A DNA stretch of 64,000 nucleotides, taken from assembly GCF_001665875.1 (NCBI RefSeq), contig NZ_LZTA01000069.1, positions 124,001-188,000 on the forward strand, given 5' to 3'. This document shows positions 51,786 through 60,473 of this stretch, piece by piece (within the stretch, counting starts at the first letter, position 1; the number at the start of each line of letters is the position of its first letter). This DNA is from Mycobacterium sp. 852002-40037_SCH5390672. GTDB taxonomy: Bacteria > Actinomycetota > Actinomycetes > Mycobacteriales > Mycobacteriaceae. Below the pieces are notes generated by a model. It did no database searches, was not told the origin of the DNA, and saw only the letters and a program-made list of their open reading frames with translations. The translations under genes were made by a program, and so were the position numbers.

Positions 51786-52460
51786 ATGAAAATTTCCGAA
51801 GTCCCGTTGGCAGTTCTCCGCTTCCACTACCAACTCGCCCGATTCCCGCTGCAGCTGATCGAGGATCGCGTCGTCAACCGCATCCCCACGGAAGCGCCCG
51901 CGCGACTGCTGTACGAGCGCTCGCTCGGCATGCTCGACACCACCGTCGGGAATGCGCTCGGCGACACGGCCATCGTCGAACGGGGGGCCGCCCTGGTCGA
52001 ACGCAGCGATGCACTGGGCCGTGCGGCTCAACTGGACGCGAAAGCCGCCAGCAGGAAACAACAGGCGGATGCGAAGCTCAAGGGCGCCCGCGACGAGGCG
52101 ATCCAGGAGCGACAGGAAGCGCAGGCGGCCACCCAACAGGAAGCCAAAGAGGCGCGCATCACCGCTGAGCAGCGCAAACGAGAAGCAGCGCAGTCGGCGC
52201 AGCAGCGCAGTGCCGCGGCGAAGCAGCGCGCCGACGAGGCGGCCGCCAAGCAGAAGCGGACCGTCGAGTCAGCCAAGCGCCAGGTGGAAAACAGGACTCA
52301 AGCGGCCGAGAAGGCTGCGGCCAAGGCTTCCGCGGCCAAGCGCGATGATGCCGAGGACAAGCTCGGCGAGGCCGCCGGCAAGCGTGCCGAAGCGGATCGT
52401 GTCGCGGAGCTGGCGGCTGCCGAGAAGCGGCAGCGGCAAGAGGAGCGGGCGAACGACTGA
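51786..52460 (+). CDS. Ala/Lys/Arg-rich coiled-coil protein
   Basis: A 224-residue protein from ATG 51786 with a CAGGAGAAG ribosome site. The first 80 residues are an ordered domain (KISEVPLAVLRFHYQLARFPLQLIEDRVVNRIPTEAPARLLYERSLGMLDTTVGNALGDTAIVERGAALVERSDALGR); the remaining part is a long helix of Lys/Arg/Ala/Glu/Gln (REAAQSAQQRSAAAKQRADEAAAKQ and similar). Mycobacterial homologues are often annotated as IF2 family-like from composition alone, which I do not trust. With the preceding CsbD-like gene it may act in stress or in phasin-like coating; this is inference. Confidence 0.75.
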   Translation: MKISEVPLAVLRFHYQLARFPLQLIEDRVVNRIPTEAPARLLYERSLGMLDTTVGNALGDTAIVERGAALVERSDALGRAAQLDAKAASRKQQADAKLKGARDEAIQERQEAQAATQQEAKEARITAEQRKREAAQSAQQRSAAAKQRADEAAAKQKRTVESAKRQVENRTQAAEKAAAKASAAKRDDAEDKLGEAAGKRAEADRVAELAAAEKRQRQEERAND

Positions 52461-52466
52461 GCTGTC

Positions 52467-53129
52467 TCAGGTTTGTGACGAGCCTTGGTTGATCTTGGTG
52501 GCCGCAAACGTCGCGGCCTGGGCGGTCATGCCGGCGTCGATGTAGGAAACGTGCGCCATGATGTTGCCGCCGCCAGAGCAGATCGGATCGTCGGGCGCGC
52601 AGATGCTGGTGACCTTGGAGCCATACGCCGGATTGATCGTCGGTAGCGGTTGACCGCCCCACAGCATGCTGGAGAACTGACTGGTGGGCTCGCCGAAGAG
52701 GGCGACGGCGGCGACGTGGTCTGCCACCGAGGCCGGCATCGCGTTGGTGGCCAGGTCGATCACCGTCGAGCCCTGGGAGTAGCCGCCGAGCACGATCCTG
52801 GAGTTCGGGCAGCTGGCGACGACGTTCTGGACGTGCGCGCTTGCGTCATTGGCTCCGGCGTTTGCGCTGTTGTGGTAGTCGTCGTTGGCGGGGTAATTGA
52901 CCGCGTAGACATCGACGGACTTACCACCGAGCTGCGACGTCAGCGAGTCGACGAAGGCCTGTCCGATGTTGCCGAGACCGGGCTCCTGGTGGGTGCCCCG
53001 GGCGAAAACCACCGAGACGTCCGAGCAGGGATCGGCAGTTGCGGTAGGGCTGCCCAGGGGTGCACTCAGCAGCGCCCACCCCGTCGCAACCGAGATACCA
53101 ACCAAGCCGGCAAGTCTGCGTGCACTCAT
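52467..53129 (-). CDS. Cutinase-family serine esterase, exported (Culp-type)
   Basis: A 220-residue exported cutinase-like protein. The signal MSARRLAGLVGISVATGWALLSAP is followed by DPCSDVSVVFARGTHQEPGLGNIG. The catalytic Ser is in GGYSQGSTV, the Asp in CAPDDPIC and the His in MAHVSYID; the disulfide cysteines are kept. It resembles the Culp1/CFP21 type. Such enzymes act on lipids and esters at the cell surface and are immunogenic. It converges with the coiled-coil gene, six bases away, and has no strong neighbour link. Confidence 0.92.
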   Translation of the reverse strand: MSARRLAGLVGISVATGWALLSAPLGSPTATADPCSDVSVVFARGTHQEPGLGNIGQAFVDSLTSQLGGKSVDVYAVNYPANDDYHNSANAGANDASAHVQNVVASCPNSRIVLGGYSQGSTVIDLATNAMPASVADHVAAVALFGEPTSQFSSMLWGGQPLPTINPAYGSKVTSICAPDDPICSGGGNIMAHVSYIDAGMTAQAATFAATKINQGSSQT

Positions 53130-53319
53130 GCCGAGATCCTGTCATATCGCCGGTCACGGTTATCCCGGCGGTTGACGCTGGGGCACCCCGACGTGCGGTA
53201 GCAGACGAATCATGTTGCAGCCCAGCAATAACGTTTCATGAGCCGGTGGTTCGGATGCGAAATAGGGCTCGGACCGGTCGGCCGCCACCCCTGCGTTCGG
53301 ACGCCGGCCGCCGCGACGG

Positions 53320-54093
53320 TCACCGGCCGCGCCACTGCGGTTTGCGCTTCTCGGCCCAGGCGCGTAGCCCTTCGGCGACGTCTTCGGTTGCGCCGGCCAC
53401 CTTGCGCATGGTCTCCCCGAAGCGCACGGACTCGATCCAGCCCATGTCCGCGGTCCGCCACGCCACCTCTTTGGTCGCCCGTTGGGCCAGCGGCGCGGCC
53501 TCGGTGAGTGTGCGGGCCCAGGCCTGGGCTTCGGCCTGCAGCTGGTCGGGCTCGACCAGCTTCCAGACCAGACCGATTTCTTTGGCCCGCTGGGCGCTCA
53601 TCGGCTTTCCGGTCAACAGCAACTCCATGGCGTTGGCCCAGCCCACCCGATGCGGGAGCCGAATGGCTCCGACGATGGTGGGCACCCCGATCGATACCTC
53701 GGGAAAGCAGAACGTGGCCTCGGTGCTGGCGATGACGAAGTCACAGAACAGCACACCGGTAACCCCGTAGCCGATACAGGGACCGTGCACGGCGGCGATG
53801 GTCGGCTTGAACAATTCCATGCCGGATTCGAACGAATTGATGGTGGGCTTCTCCCAGAACGTGCCGCCGAAGGTGCCGACCGAGCCTTCGCCGTCCTTGA
53901 GGTCGCCGCCGGCGCAGAAGACGCTGCCGTTGGCCGTCAGGATCCCGACCCACGCGTCCAGATCGTCGCGGAAGCGATCCCAGGCGGCATTGAGGTCCTG
54001 GCGAAGCGCGCCGTCGATGGCGTTGCGCGCCTCGGGGCGGTTCAGGGTGATGGTGGCAACGTGGTCTTGCAGCTCATAGGTGACCAGACTCAT
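53320..54093 (-). CDS. Enoyl-CoA hydratase/crotonase-family protein
   Basis: A 257-residue crotonase-fold protein. The oxyanion loop is AGGDLKDGEG and the second region HGPCIGYGVTGVLFCDFVIASTEATFCFPEVSIGV. The first catalytic Glu of true hydratases (in the GGGCE stretch) is Thr here (GVTGV), and only the second Glu (FPEV) is kept. The protein is therefore unlikely to be a standard hydratase; it could be an isomerase, hydrolase or non-catalytic variant. The ending RAWAEKRKPQWRGR is typical of the family. It is followed on the same strand by no coupled gene. Confidence 0.88.
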   Translation of the reverse strand: MSLVTYELQDHVATITLNRPEARNAIDGALRQDLNAAWDRFRDDLDAWVGILTANGSVFCAGGDLKDGEGSVGTFGGTFWEKPTINSFESGMELFKPTIAAVHGPCIGYGVTGVLFCDFVIASTEATFCFPEVSIGVPTIVGAIRLPHRVGWANAMELLLTGKPMSAQRAKEIGLVWKLVEPDQLQAEAQAWARTLTEAAPLAQRATKEVAWRTADMGWIESVRFGETMRKVAGATEDVAEGLRAWAEKRKPQWRGR

Positions 54094-54152
54094 GACAGCA
54101 GACTATTGCGCCGGGCCCATGACCTTGCCAAAAGCCGGAAACAATCCCTGTT

Positions 54153-55175
54153 TCACGGCGTGCGCGGCCGGTGAAAATCATGCCTTGCCGCAAGGCGCCC
54201 AACGGTTTTCGCGGGCCATCGCCTGACCTCGTCGAAATGCACGCTGACCCGCTCGAAGGCTTTGACCCGTTCGGCTTTGACCTTTTTCGTGTAAGTCCGC
54301 CGATCCGCCACCGTCAAATCCGCGTCGTCGCTGAATGCGCCGAGCAAGGCGCGCGGATAGAGCCGCTCCACCAGGACGACGTTCACCTCGGCGCACATCA
54401 CCAGCGCCACCGACGCGAGGAACAGAAACGCCAACGCCCCCAAAACCAGAGCGAAGACACTGTTGGTGGCGCTGGCCCTCTTCACGGTATGCGCGACATA
54501 GCCGGCCCCGAACCACTGCAGCATCTGCCAAATGAACGCTGCGGCAACCGCTCCCGGCAACACCTGCCGATATGTCAGCGCCCGCGCGGTCGTCACCCGG
54601 AAGGCGACCAGGCAGATCATTGCATTGATCGCCACCGCGGCCAGTGCGAGACCGATCTTGCTCAAGACGCCAAATGCCCCGGTGGCGTGGCCCGCCGCGG
54701 CCAACACGGTGGCCGCGATGGCGGCCGAGCCGAGCACCAACAGCAACAGCAAGCTGCGCAGACGAGATCGAATCGGATTGGGGCGCTTGTGCTTCGGCAC
54801 CGCCCACACCGTGTCCATCGCGTTCTGCAGCGCCTGTCCCACGCCCAGACCGCCGTAGAGCGCGCCGAGCAGGCCCACGATCACGCCCACCGCGCCACCG
54901 CTGAGGCCCTGGGGGTGGTGCAGCTGGTCGCCGAGCACCGGGAACTGGCTCAAGGTGCTGTGCAGCACCTGTGCCTGCAGATCGGGCCGGCCGACCAGCA
55001 CCACTCCCAGGCCGGTGGTCAACAGCAGCAGCAGCGGAAACAGCGACACCAGTCCGTAGTAGGTGATCAGGGCGGCGAGGTAACCGCCCTGATCGTCGTT
55101 GTATTTGTAGACGACACCGACGATCACGCCGACGACTCGATTCCGTCGCTGCAGCCTGTCCAGCCAGCCGACCAT
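54153..55175 (-). CDS. YihY/BrkB-family inner membrane protein
   Basis: A 340-residue membrane protein with at least six spans. It has the family start RNRVVGVIVGVVYKYNDDQGGYLAALITYYGLVSLFPLLLLLTTGLGVVLVG, GGAVGVIVGLLGALYGGLGVGQALQNAMDTVWAVP and AFIWQMLQWFGAGYVAHTVKRASATNSVFALVLGALAFLFLASVALVMCAEVNVVL. The family is conserved and of uncertain role, once linked to serum resistance and tRNA processing. The C-terminal tail is basic and cytosolic. GGDEF and HrpA genes follow upstream. Confidence 0.92.
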   Translation of the reverse strand: MVGWLDRLQRRNRVVGVIVGVVYKYNDDQGGYLAALITYYGLVSLFPLLLLLTTGLGVVLVGRPDLQAQVLHSTLSQFPVLGDQLHHPQGLSGGAVGVIVGLLGALYGGLGVGQALQNAMDTVWAVPKHKRPNPIRSRLRSLLLLLVLGSAAIAATVLAAAGHATGAFGVLSKIGLALAAVAINAMICLVAFRVTTARALTYRQVLPGAVAAAFIWQMLQWFGAGYVAHTVKRASATNSVFALVLGALAFLFLASVALVMCAEVNVVLVERLYPRALLGAFSDDADLTVADRRTYTKKVKAERVKAFERVSVHFDEVRRWPAKTVGRLAARHDFHRPRTP

Positions 55176-55248
55176 CGCCGATCACTTCCCCCGCAAGCCG
55201 GCATCCAATGCGATGCACCCGCCTCGTGATACCCGGATTCAGCTGGCG

Positions 55249-56286
55249 TCAACCGCGCGATGGCCGCAGGTCGGGGTCTCGTCTCTCACGCTTGACGCGG
55301 TACAGGTTCGCATCCGCGGCCGCGTACAGCGACGTGACGTCGGCGCTCTCACCGCTACGCGACGCGGTTCCGACGCTGGTGCCCGGCGTTTGCTCGCGAA
55401 CGCCGGCAATGAACTTCTCCGCTTCGGCACCCGTCGGACCACGGTCGGCGATGCACACCGCGAACTCATCGCCGCCAAATCTGGCCAGAACGGCGCTGGC
55501 GGGAGCGACTTGTCGCCACAAAGCAGCACAACTGATCAGATGTTGGTCACCGGCGACATGGCCCTGGGCGTCGTTGAGACTTTTGAAGTTGTCGATGTCC
55601 ATCGCGATGACGGTGACGGTGATGGCATCCGAACGGGATCGGGCCAACAGGTCCGCGGTGGCGATCTCCCACCCCGCACGGTTGAGCAGCCCCGTGAGTG
55701 GATCGGTGCACGCCGCCGCGACCAGGGCGCGCGTCAGCAACCCGAAAGACTCAGCGGCTCCGATGATCGCGATCACGAAAATGACGTAGTCGATCCATAA
55801 CTTAGGCGTGGGCGCGAGCGCAAGGGCCACCACGGACAGGCCTGTGAGGACGGCGACCAGGGTCGCGCCGCGGCGTGGCGAGTAAAACGCGCGCAGGTAC
55901 ATCGCCAGGAACATCGGCGCGATCAGGCAGACGAACTCGGCGATGATCACCCGATGGAACGCCATCACGATGGGAGTGGCCACCATCGCCGCTACCGTCG
56001 CGGGCGCGGGTTTGTCGGGTAGGGCGGCCAGCCAGACCAGCGCCGCGAAACCGAGGCCGACCGCAACGATTCCCCCGGCCGGATTCGACAAGGTCAGCCC
56101 CGAACGGATCGGGAACAAGGTGAACACCACGCCGTAGGCGTACAGAAACGTGGTGGCTCCGAAGAAGATTCGTAGCATCCGCGCCTGTTGCGTGCGGTAG
56201 AAGACGCTCCCCGCATCGGCGCGCAACCGCAATCGATATCGGCGAGTGTCGCGGCCGACGTCTGGGCCACCGAAGCTATGGCGCAT
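55249..56286 (-). CDS. Membrane-bound GGDEF protein (diguanylate cyclase-like)
   Basis: A 345-residue protein with five or six membrane spans (residues 40-180) and a C-terminal GGDEF domain. The substrate motif is intact as RFGGDEFAV (residues about 271-275), and the upstream DPLTGLLNRAGWE and IDNFKSLNDAQGH motifs are present. The inhibitory RxxD site five residues before GGDEF is missing (PASAVLARFGGDEF), so no product inhibition by c-di-GMP is expected. ATG 56286 with a GAGGAG ribosome site is chosen over TTG 56307. Mycobacteria have few GGDEF proteins, so this may control c-di-GMP levels with a separate hydrolase. Confidence 0.92.
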   Translation of the reverse strand: MRHSFGGPDVGRDTRRYRLRLRADAGSVFYRTQQARMLRIFFGATTFLYAYGVVFTLFPIRSGLTLSNPAGGIVAVGLGFAALVWLAALPDKPAPATVAAMVATPIVMAFHRVIIAEFVCLIAPMFLAMYLRAFYSPRRGATLVAVLTGLSVVALALAPTPKLWIDYVIFVIAIIGAAESFGLLTRALVAAACTDPLTGLLNRAGWEIATADLLARSRSDAITVTVIAMDIDNFKSLNDAQGHVAGDQHLISCAALWRQVAPASAVLARFGGDEFAVCIADRGPTGAEAEKFIAGVREQTPGTSVGTASRSGESADVTSLYAAADANLYRVKRERRDPDLRPSRG

Positions 56287-56404
56287 CCCGTCAAATCTCC
56301 TCGTCAACCCCCGTGATGGCGACGTGCGGCAAATTGCGGCATTGCCATTTTGACACTACGTTGATCCCGCGGCGTCACCGACACCTCGCGGCTGGCGCTG
56401 CCAG

Positions 56405-59400
56405 ATGACGCCTATCGTTGCAGCAGTGGCCGAACCGTCCATCCCAACGTCTGAGGCGCAGTTGCGCAAACGCCTTGACGGTCTGGCCATCCGCGACGCC
56501 GCCCGCATCGGACGGCGCCTGAAAAACTTGCGTGGCGCCCCGCCGGAGAAACTGCGGCAATTGTCCGACCAGATCGCGGCGGCGGAAGCGATCGTCACTG
56601 CCCGCCGAGCCGCCGTCCCCACAATCACCTACCCCGACCTTCCGGTCAGCGCGCGGCGGCAGGAAATCGCCGACGCGATACGGGCGAACCAGGTGGTGGT
56701 GATCGCCGGGGAGACCGGGTCGGGGAAGACCACCCAGCTCCCCAAGATCTGTCTCGATGCCGGCCGCGGTATCCGCGGAACCGTCGGGCACACCCAGCCC
56801 CGCCGGCTGGCGGCCCGCACCGTCGCGCAGCGCATCGCCGACGAACTGGGCAGCCCACTCGGCGACACCGTCGGCTATACCGTGCGGTTCACCGACCAGG
56901 TCAGCGACCGCACGCTGATCAAGCTGATGACCGACGGCATCCTGCTCGCCGAGGTCCAGCGCGACCGCCGCCTGCTGCGCTATGACACGCTGATCCTCGA
57001 CGAGGCCCACGAGCGCAGCCTGAACATCGATTTCCTGCTCGGTTACCTGCGCGAGTTGCTGCCCCGCCGCCCCGATCTGAAGGTGATCATCACCTCGGCC
57101 ACCATCGAGCCGCAACGCTTCGCGGCGCACTTCGACAACGCGCCGATCATCGAGGTGTCCGGGCGGACATATCCGGTTGAGGTGCGCTACCGGCCCCTTG
57201 AGGTTGCGCTGCCTTCCGCATCCGGCGACGATCCCGACGACCCCGACCACGAGATCGCGCGTACCGAGACCCGCGACGAAATCGAGGCGATCGCCGACGC
57301 CATCGGTGAACTCGCGGCCGAGCCGCCGGGGGACGTCCTCGTCTTCCTCTCGGGAGAACGCGAGATCCGCGACACCGCAGAGGCTTTGAATTCTTTGACG
57401 GGCGGCCCAGGCTCCACCGAGGTGCTTCCGCTGTACGCCCGGCTACCCACCGCCGAACAACAGAAGGTGTTCGCGCCCCATCCGGGGCGCCGCGTGGTCC
57501 TGGCCACCAACGTCGCGGAAACGTCGTTGACCGTGCCCGGGATCCGCTACGTCATCGACCCGGGCAACGCCCGCATTTCGCGCTACAGCCGGCGCTTGAA
57601 GGTGCAGCGGCTGCCGATCGAGCCCGTCTCCCAGGCGTCCGCCGAGCAGCGGGCCGGCCGCTGCGGCCGGGTCGCGCCCGGCGTGTGCATCCGGCTCTAC
57701 TCCGAGCAGGACTTCGCGGCCCGGCCGCGCTACACCGACCCCGAGATACTGCGGACGAACCTTGCCGCCGTGCTGTTGCAGATGGCGGCCTTGCGGCTCG
57801 GCGACATCGAAGAGTTCCCCTTCCTCGATCCGCCGGACCGGCGCAATGTCCGCGATGGGGTGCAGCTGCTGCAGGAATTGGGCGCGTTCGACGAACACGG
57901 CGCGATCACCGACCTCGGCCGCCGCCTCGCGCGACTGCCCGTCGATCCGAGGCTGGGCCGGATGATTCTGCAGGCACAGACCGAGGGATGCGTGCGTGAG
58001 ACGCTGGTGTTGGCCGCGGCGCTGACGATCCCGGACCCGCGGGAACGGCCGAGTGACCGCGAGGAGGCGGCCCGGGCAAAGCATGCCCGTTTCGCCGACG
58101 AGCACTCCGACTTCATGTCCTATCTCAACCTGTGGCGCTATCTGCGTGAGCAGCGGACGTCATTATCCGGCAACGCATTTCGACGAATGTGTCGTTCGGA
58201 GTTCCTGCACTATCTGCGCATCCGCGAATGGCAGGACTTGGTCGGGCAGCTGCGCAGCATCGCCCGCGACCTGGGAATCGTCGAAGACGTCCAGTCTGAT
58301 CAGCCGGCCGATCCGGCGCGGGTGCACGCGGCGCTACTTGCCGGGCTGCTGTCGCATGTGGGGATGCGCCGCGAGGACACCCGCGAGTATCTCGGCGCGC
58401 GCAACTCGCATTTCGTGTTGGCGCCCGGCTCGGCGCTCACCAAACGGCCACCGCGCTGGGTCGTCGTGGCGGAGCTGGTCGAGACCAGCCGACTATATGG
58501 GCGGACCGCTGCCCGCATCCAGCCCGAGGTCGCGGAGCGGGTCGGCGGTGATCTGGTGCAGCGCACCTACACCGAAGCGCACTGGGACGCCGAGCGCGGC
58601 GAGGTAATGGCCTTCGAGCGGGTGACGCTGTACGGGCTGCCGCTCGTTGCGCGCCGCCGCGTCGGATACGCACGCATCGAGCCGGTGGTGGCCCGGGAGT
58701 TGTTCATCCGCCACGCGCTGGTCGAGGGACAGTGGCACACCCGCCATCACTTCTTCGGTGATAACGCGCGGCTGCGGACCGAACTCGAGGAGCTGGAGGA
58801 GCGGGCCCGCCGCCGCGACCTGCTGGTCACCGACGACGACATCTACGCGCTCTACGACGCCCGCATTCCCGCCGATGTCGTCTCCGCACGGCACTTCGAC
58901 GCCTGGTGGAAAAAGCAGCGCCACAAGACGCCGGACCTGCTCACCTTCACTCGCGCCGACCTGCTACGCACCGACGAGACCGCCGACGCAGATCGGCCCG
59001 ACACCTGGCGGACGGGCGATGTGGCCCTGCCGCTGACCTACCGGTTCGACCCCGGCGCCGCCGACGACGGGGTCACCGTGCACGTGCCTATCGACGTGCT
59101 GGCACGCTTGGGCGGCGATGAGTTCGCCTGGCAGGTGCCGGCGCTGCGCGACGAGCTGGTGACCGCGCTCATCCGGTCGCTGCCGAAGGACTTGCGCCGC
59201 AACTTCGTTCCCGCCCCCGACACGGCCCGTGCGGTGCTGGCGGCAGTCGACGCGGCCGGTGAGCCACTGCTGCCGGCACTGCAACGCGAGTTACGCCGTC
59301 GCACCGGCATTTTGGTTCCCCTCGACGCCTTCGACCTGAACAAGCTGCCACCGCATCTGCGAGTGACGTTCGCGGTCGAGTCCCGCGACGGGGCCGAGGT

Positions 59401-60358
59401 GGCCCGCGGCAAGGATCTGCGGCTACTGCAGGAAAGGCTCACGGCGCCCGCCCGCCGGGCCGTCGCCCATGCGGTCGCGGGTGATCTGGAGCGAACCGGG
59501 TTGCGCGGCTGGCCCGAGGACCTCGACGAACTGGCGCGGGTCGTCGAACGCACGGTTGACGGACGCACCGTGCGGGGCTTTCCCGCCTTCGTCGACGCGG
59601 GCGGCAGCGTCGACCTTCGTGTGTTCGCCACGTCGGCCGAGCAGGACCAGACGATGCGAGCCGGCATCCGGCGGTTGGTGCGGCTCAGTGTCGCGTCACC
59701 GGTCAAAGCCATTGCTCGCCAACTCGATCCACGCACCCGACTGGTTCTCGGCACCAACCCGGACGGCGACCTTCCGGCGCTGTTGGAAGACTGCGCCCAC
59801 GCCGCGATCGACGCGCTCGTGACGGCGCCGGTGTGGACCCGCGCGGAATTCGTCGCGCTGCAACAGCGGGCAGGAAAGTCCCTGCCGGCCACCACCGTCG
59901 ACATTGTGGGTCGCGTGGAGAAGGCGCTGGCCGCGGCTCAAGAGGTGCAACTCCTGGTGCCCGCAAATCCGCCGCCCGCGCAGGCCGATGCGCTCGCCGA
60001 CATCCGTGCACAGTTGAACCGGCTGTTACCAGCCGGTTTCGTCACCGCCACCGGGACTGCGCACCTCGCCGATCTCACTCGCTATCTGCTCGGGATCCGT
60101 CGCCGCCTCGAGGGGTTGGCCCACGCGGTCCAGGCCGATCGGGAGCGCATGCAGCGGGTCCAAGCGGTACAGGACGCCTACGACGAGCTGTTGCATGAGC
60201 TTTCGCAGACGGCGAAGGCGGCCGCCCCCGTTCGGGATATCGCCCGGCAGATCGAGGAACTCAGGGTGAGCCTGTGGGCCCAGCAACTCGGCACGCCTCG
60301 CCCGGTCAGCGAGCAGCGGATCTACCGTGCCATGGACGCCGTGCGCGACGGCTTGTGA
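56405..60358 (+). CDS. hrpA: ATP-dependent RNA helicase HrpA
   Basis: A 1317-residue DEAH-box helicase. Walker A GETGSGKTTQ is at residues 102-111, DEAH in DEAHERS near 200, motif III SATIEPQRF, motif V TNVAETSLTVPG and motif VI QRAGRCGRVAPG. The downstream HA2/OB region (DPRERPSDREEAARAKHARF) and the long DUF3418-type C-terminus are typical of full-length HrpA. In E. coli it acts on mRNA and in ribosome rescue of stalled ribosomes; in mycobacteria the role is not settled. ATG 56405 is the natural start and the gene diverges from the GGDEF gene. Confidence 0.97.
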   Translation: MTPIVAAVAEPSIPTSEAQLRKRLDGLAIRDAARIGRRLKNLRGAPPEKLRQLSDQIAAAEAIVTARRAAVPTITYPDLPVSARRQEIADAIRANQVVVIAGETGSGKTTQLPKICLDAGRGIRGTVGHTQPRRLAARTVAQRIADELGSPLGDTVGYTVRFTDQVSDRTLIKLMTDGILLAEVQRDRRLLRYDTLILDEAHERSLNIDFLLGYLRELLPRRPDLKVIITSATIEPQRFAAHFDNAPIIEVSGRTYPVEVRYRPLEVALPSASGDDPDDPDHEIARTETRDEIEAIADAIGELAAEPPGDVLVFLSGEREIRDTAEALNSLTGGPGSTEVLPLYARLPTAEQQKVFAPHPGRRVVLATNVAETSLTVPGIRYVIDPGNARISRYSRRLKVQRLPIEPVSQASAEQRAGRCGRVAPGVCIRLYSEQDFAARPRYTDPEILRTNLAAVLLQMAALRLGDIEEFPFLDPPDRRNVRDGVQLLQELGAFDEHGAITDLGRRLARLPVDPRLGRMILQAQTEGCVRETLVLAAALTIPDPRERPSDREEAARAKHARFADEHSDFMSYLNLWRYLREQRTSLSGNAFRRMCRSEFLHYLRIREWQDLVGQLRSIARDLGIVEDVQSDQPADPARVHAALLAGLLSHVGMRREDTREYLGARNSHFVLAPGSALTKRPPRWVVVAELVETSRLYGRTAARIQPEVAERVGGDLVQRTYTEAHWDAERGEVMAFERVTLYGLPLVARRRVGYARIEPVVARELFIRHALVEGQWHTRHHFFGDNARLRTELEELEERARRRDLLVTDDDIYALYDARIPADVVSARHFDAWWKKQRHKTPDLLTFTRADLLRTDETADADRPDTWRTGDVALPLTYRFDPGAADDGVTVHVPIDVLARLGGDEFAWQVPALRDELVTALIRSLPKDLRRNFVPAPDTARAVLAAVDAAGEPLLPALQRELRRRTGILVPLDAFDLNKLPPHLRVTFAVESRDGAEVARGKDLRLLQERLTAPARRAVAHAVAGDLERTGLRGWPEDLDELARVVERTVDGRTVRGFPAFVDAGGSVDLRVFATSAEQDQTMRAGIRRLVRLSVASPVKAIARQLDPRTRLVLGTNPDGDLPALLEDCAHAAIDALVTAPVWTRAEFVALQQRAGKSLPATTVDIVGRVEKALAAAQEVQLLVPANPPPAQADALADIRAQLNRLLPAGFVTATGTAHLADLTRYLLGIRRRLEGLAHAVQADRERMQRVQAVQDAYDELLHELSQTAKAAAPVRDIARQIEELRVSLWAQQLGTPRPVSEQRIYRAMDAVRDGL

Positions 60359-60473
60359 TCGATGTTCCCCGCCACTTTCAACCTATAGCGCACATGGGGG
60401 CTTGCCGCAAGACCCCGGTGATGATGCAAAATCGCTGTCCTCAACCAGAATTCAAGCGAATCGGGGTGGTGAA

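Noticed and set aside
53130-53319. Possible small gene between cutinase and crotonase
   Set aside because: No start with a ribosome site and only shadow-like frames; I see nothing in this gap.
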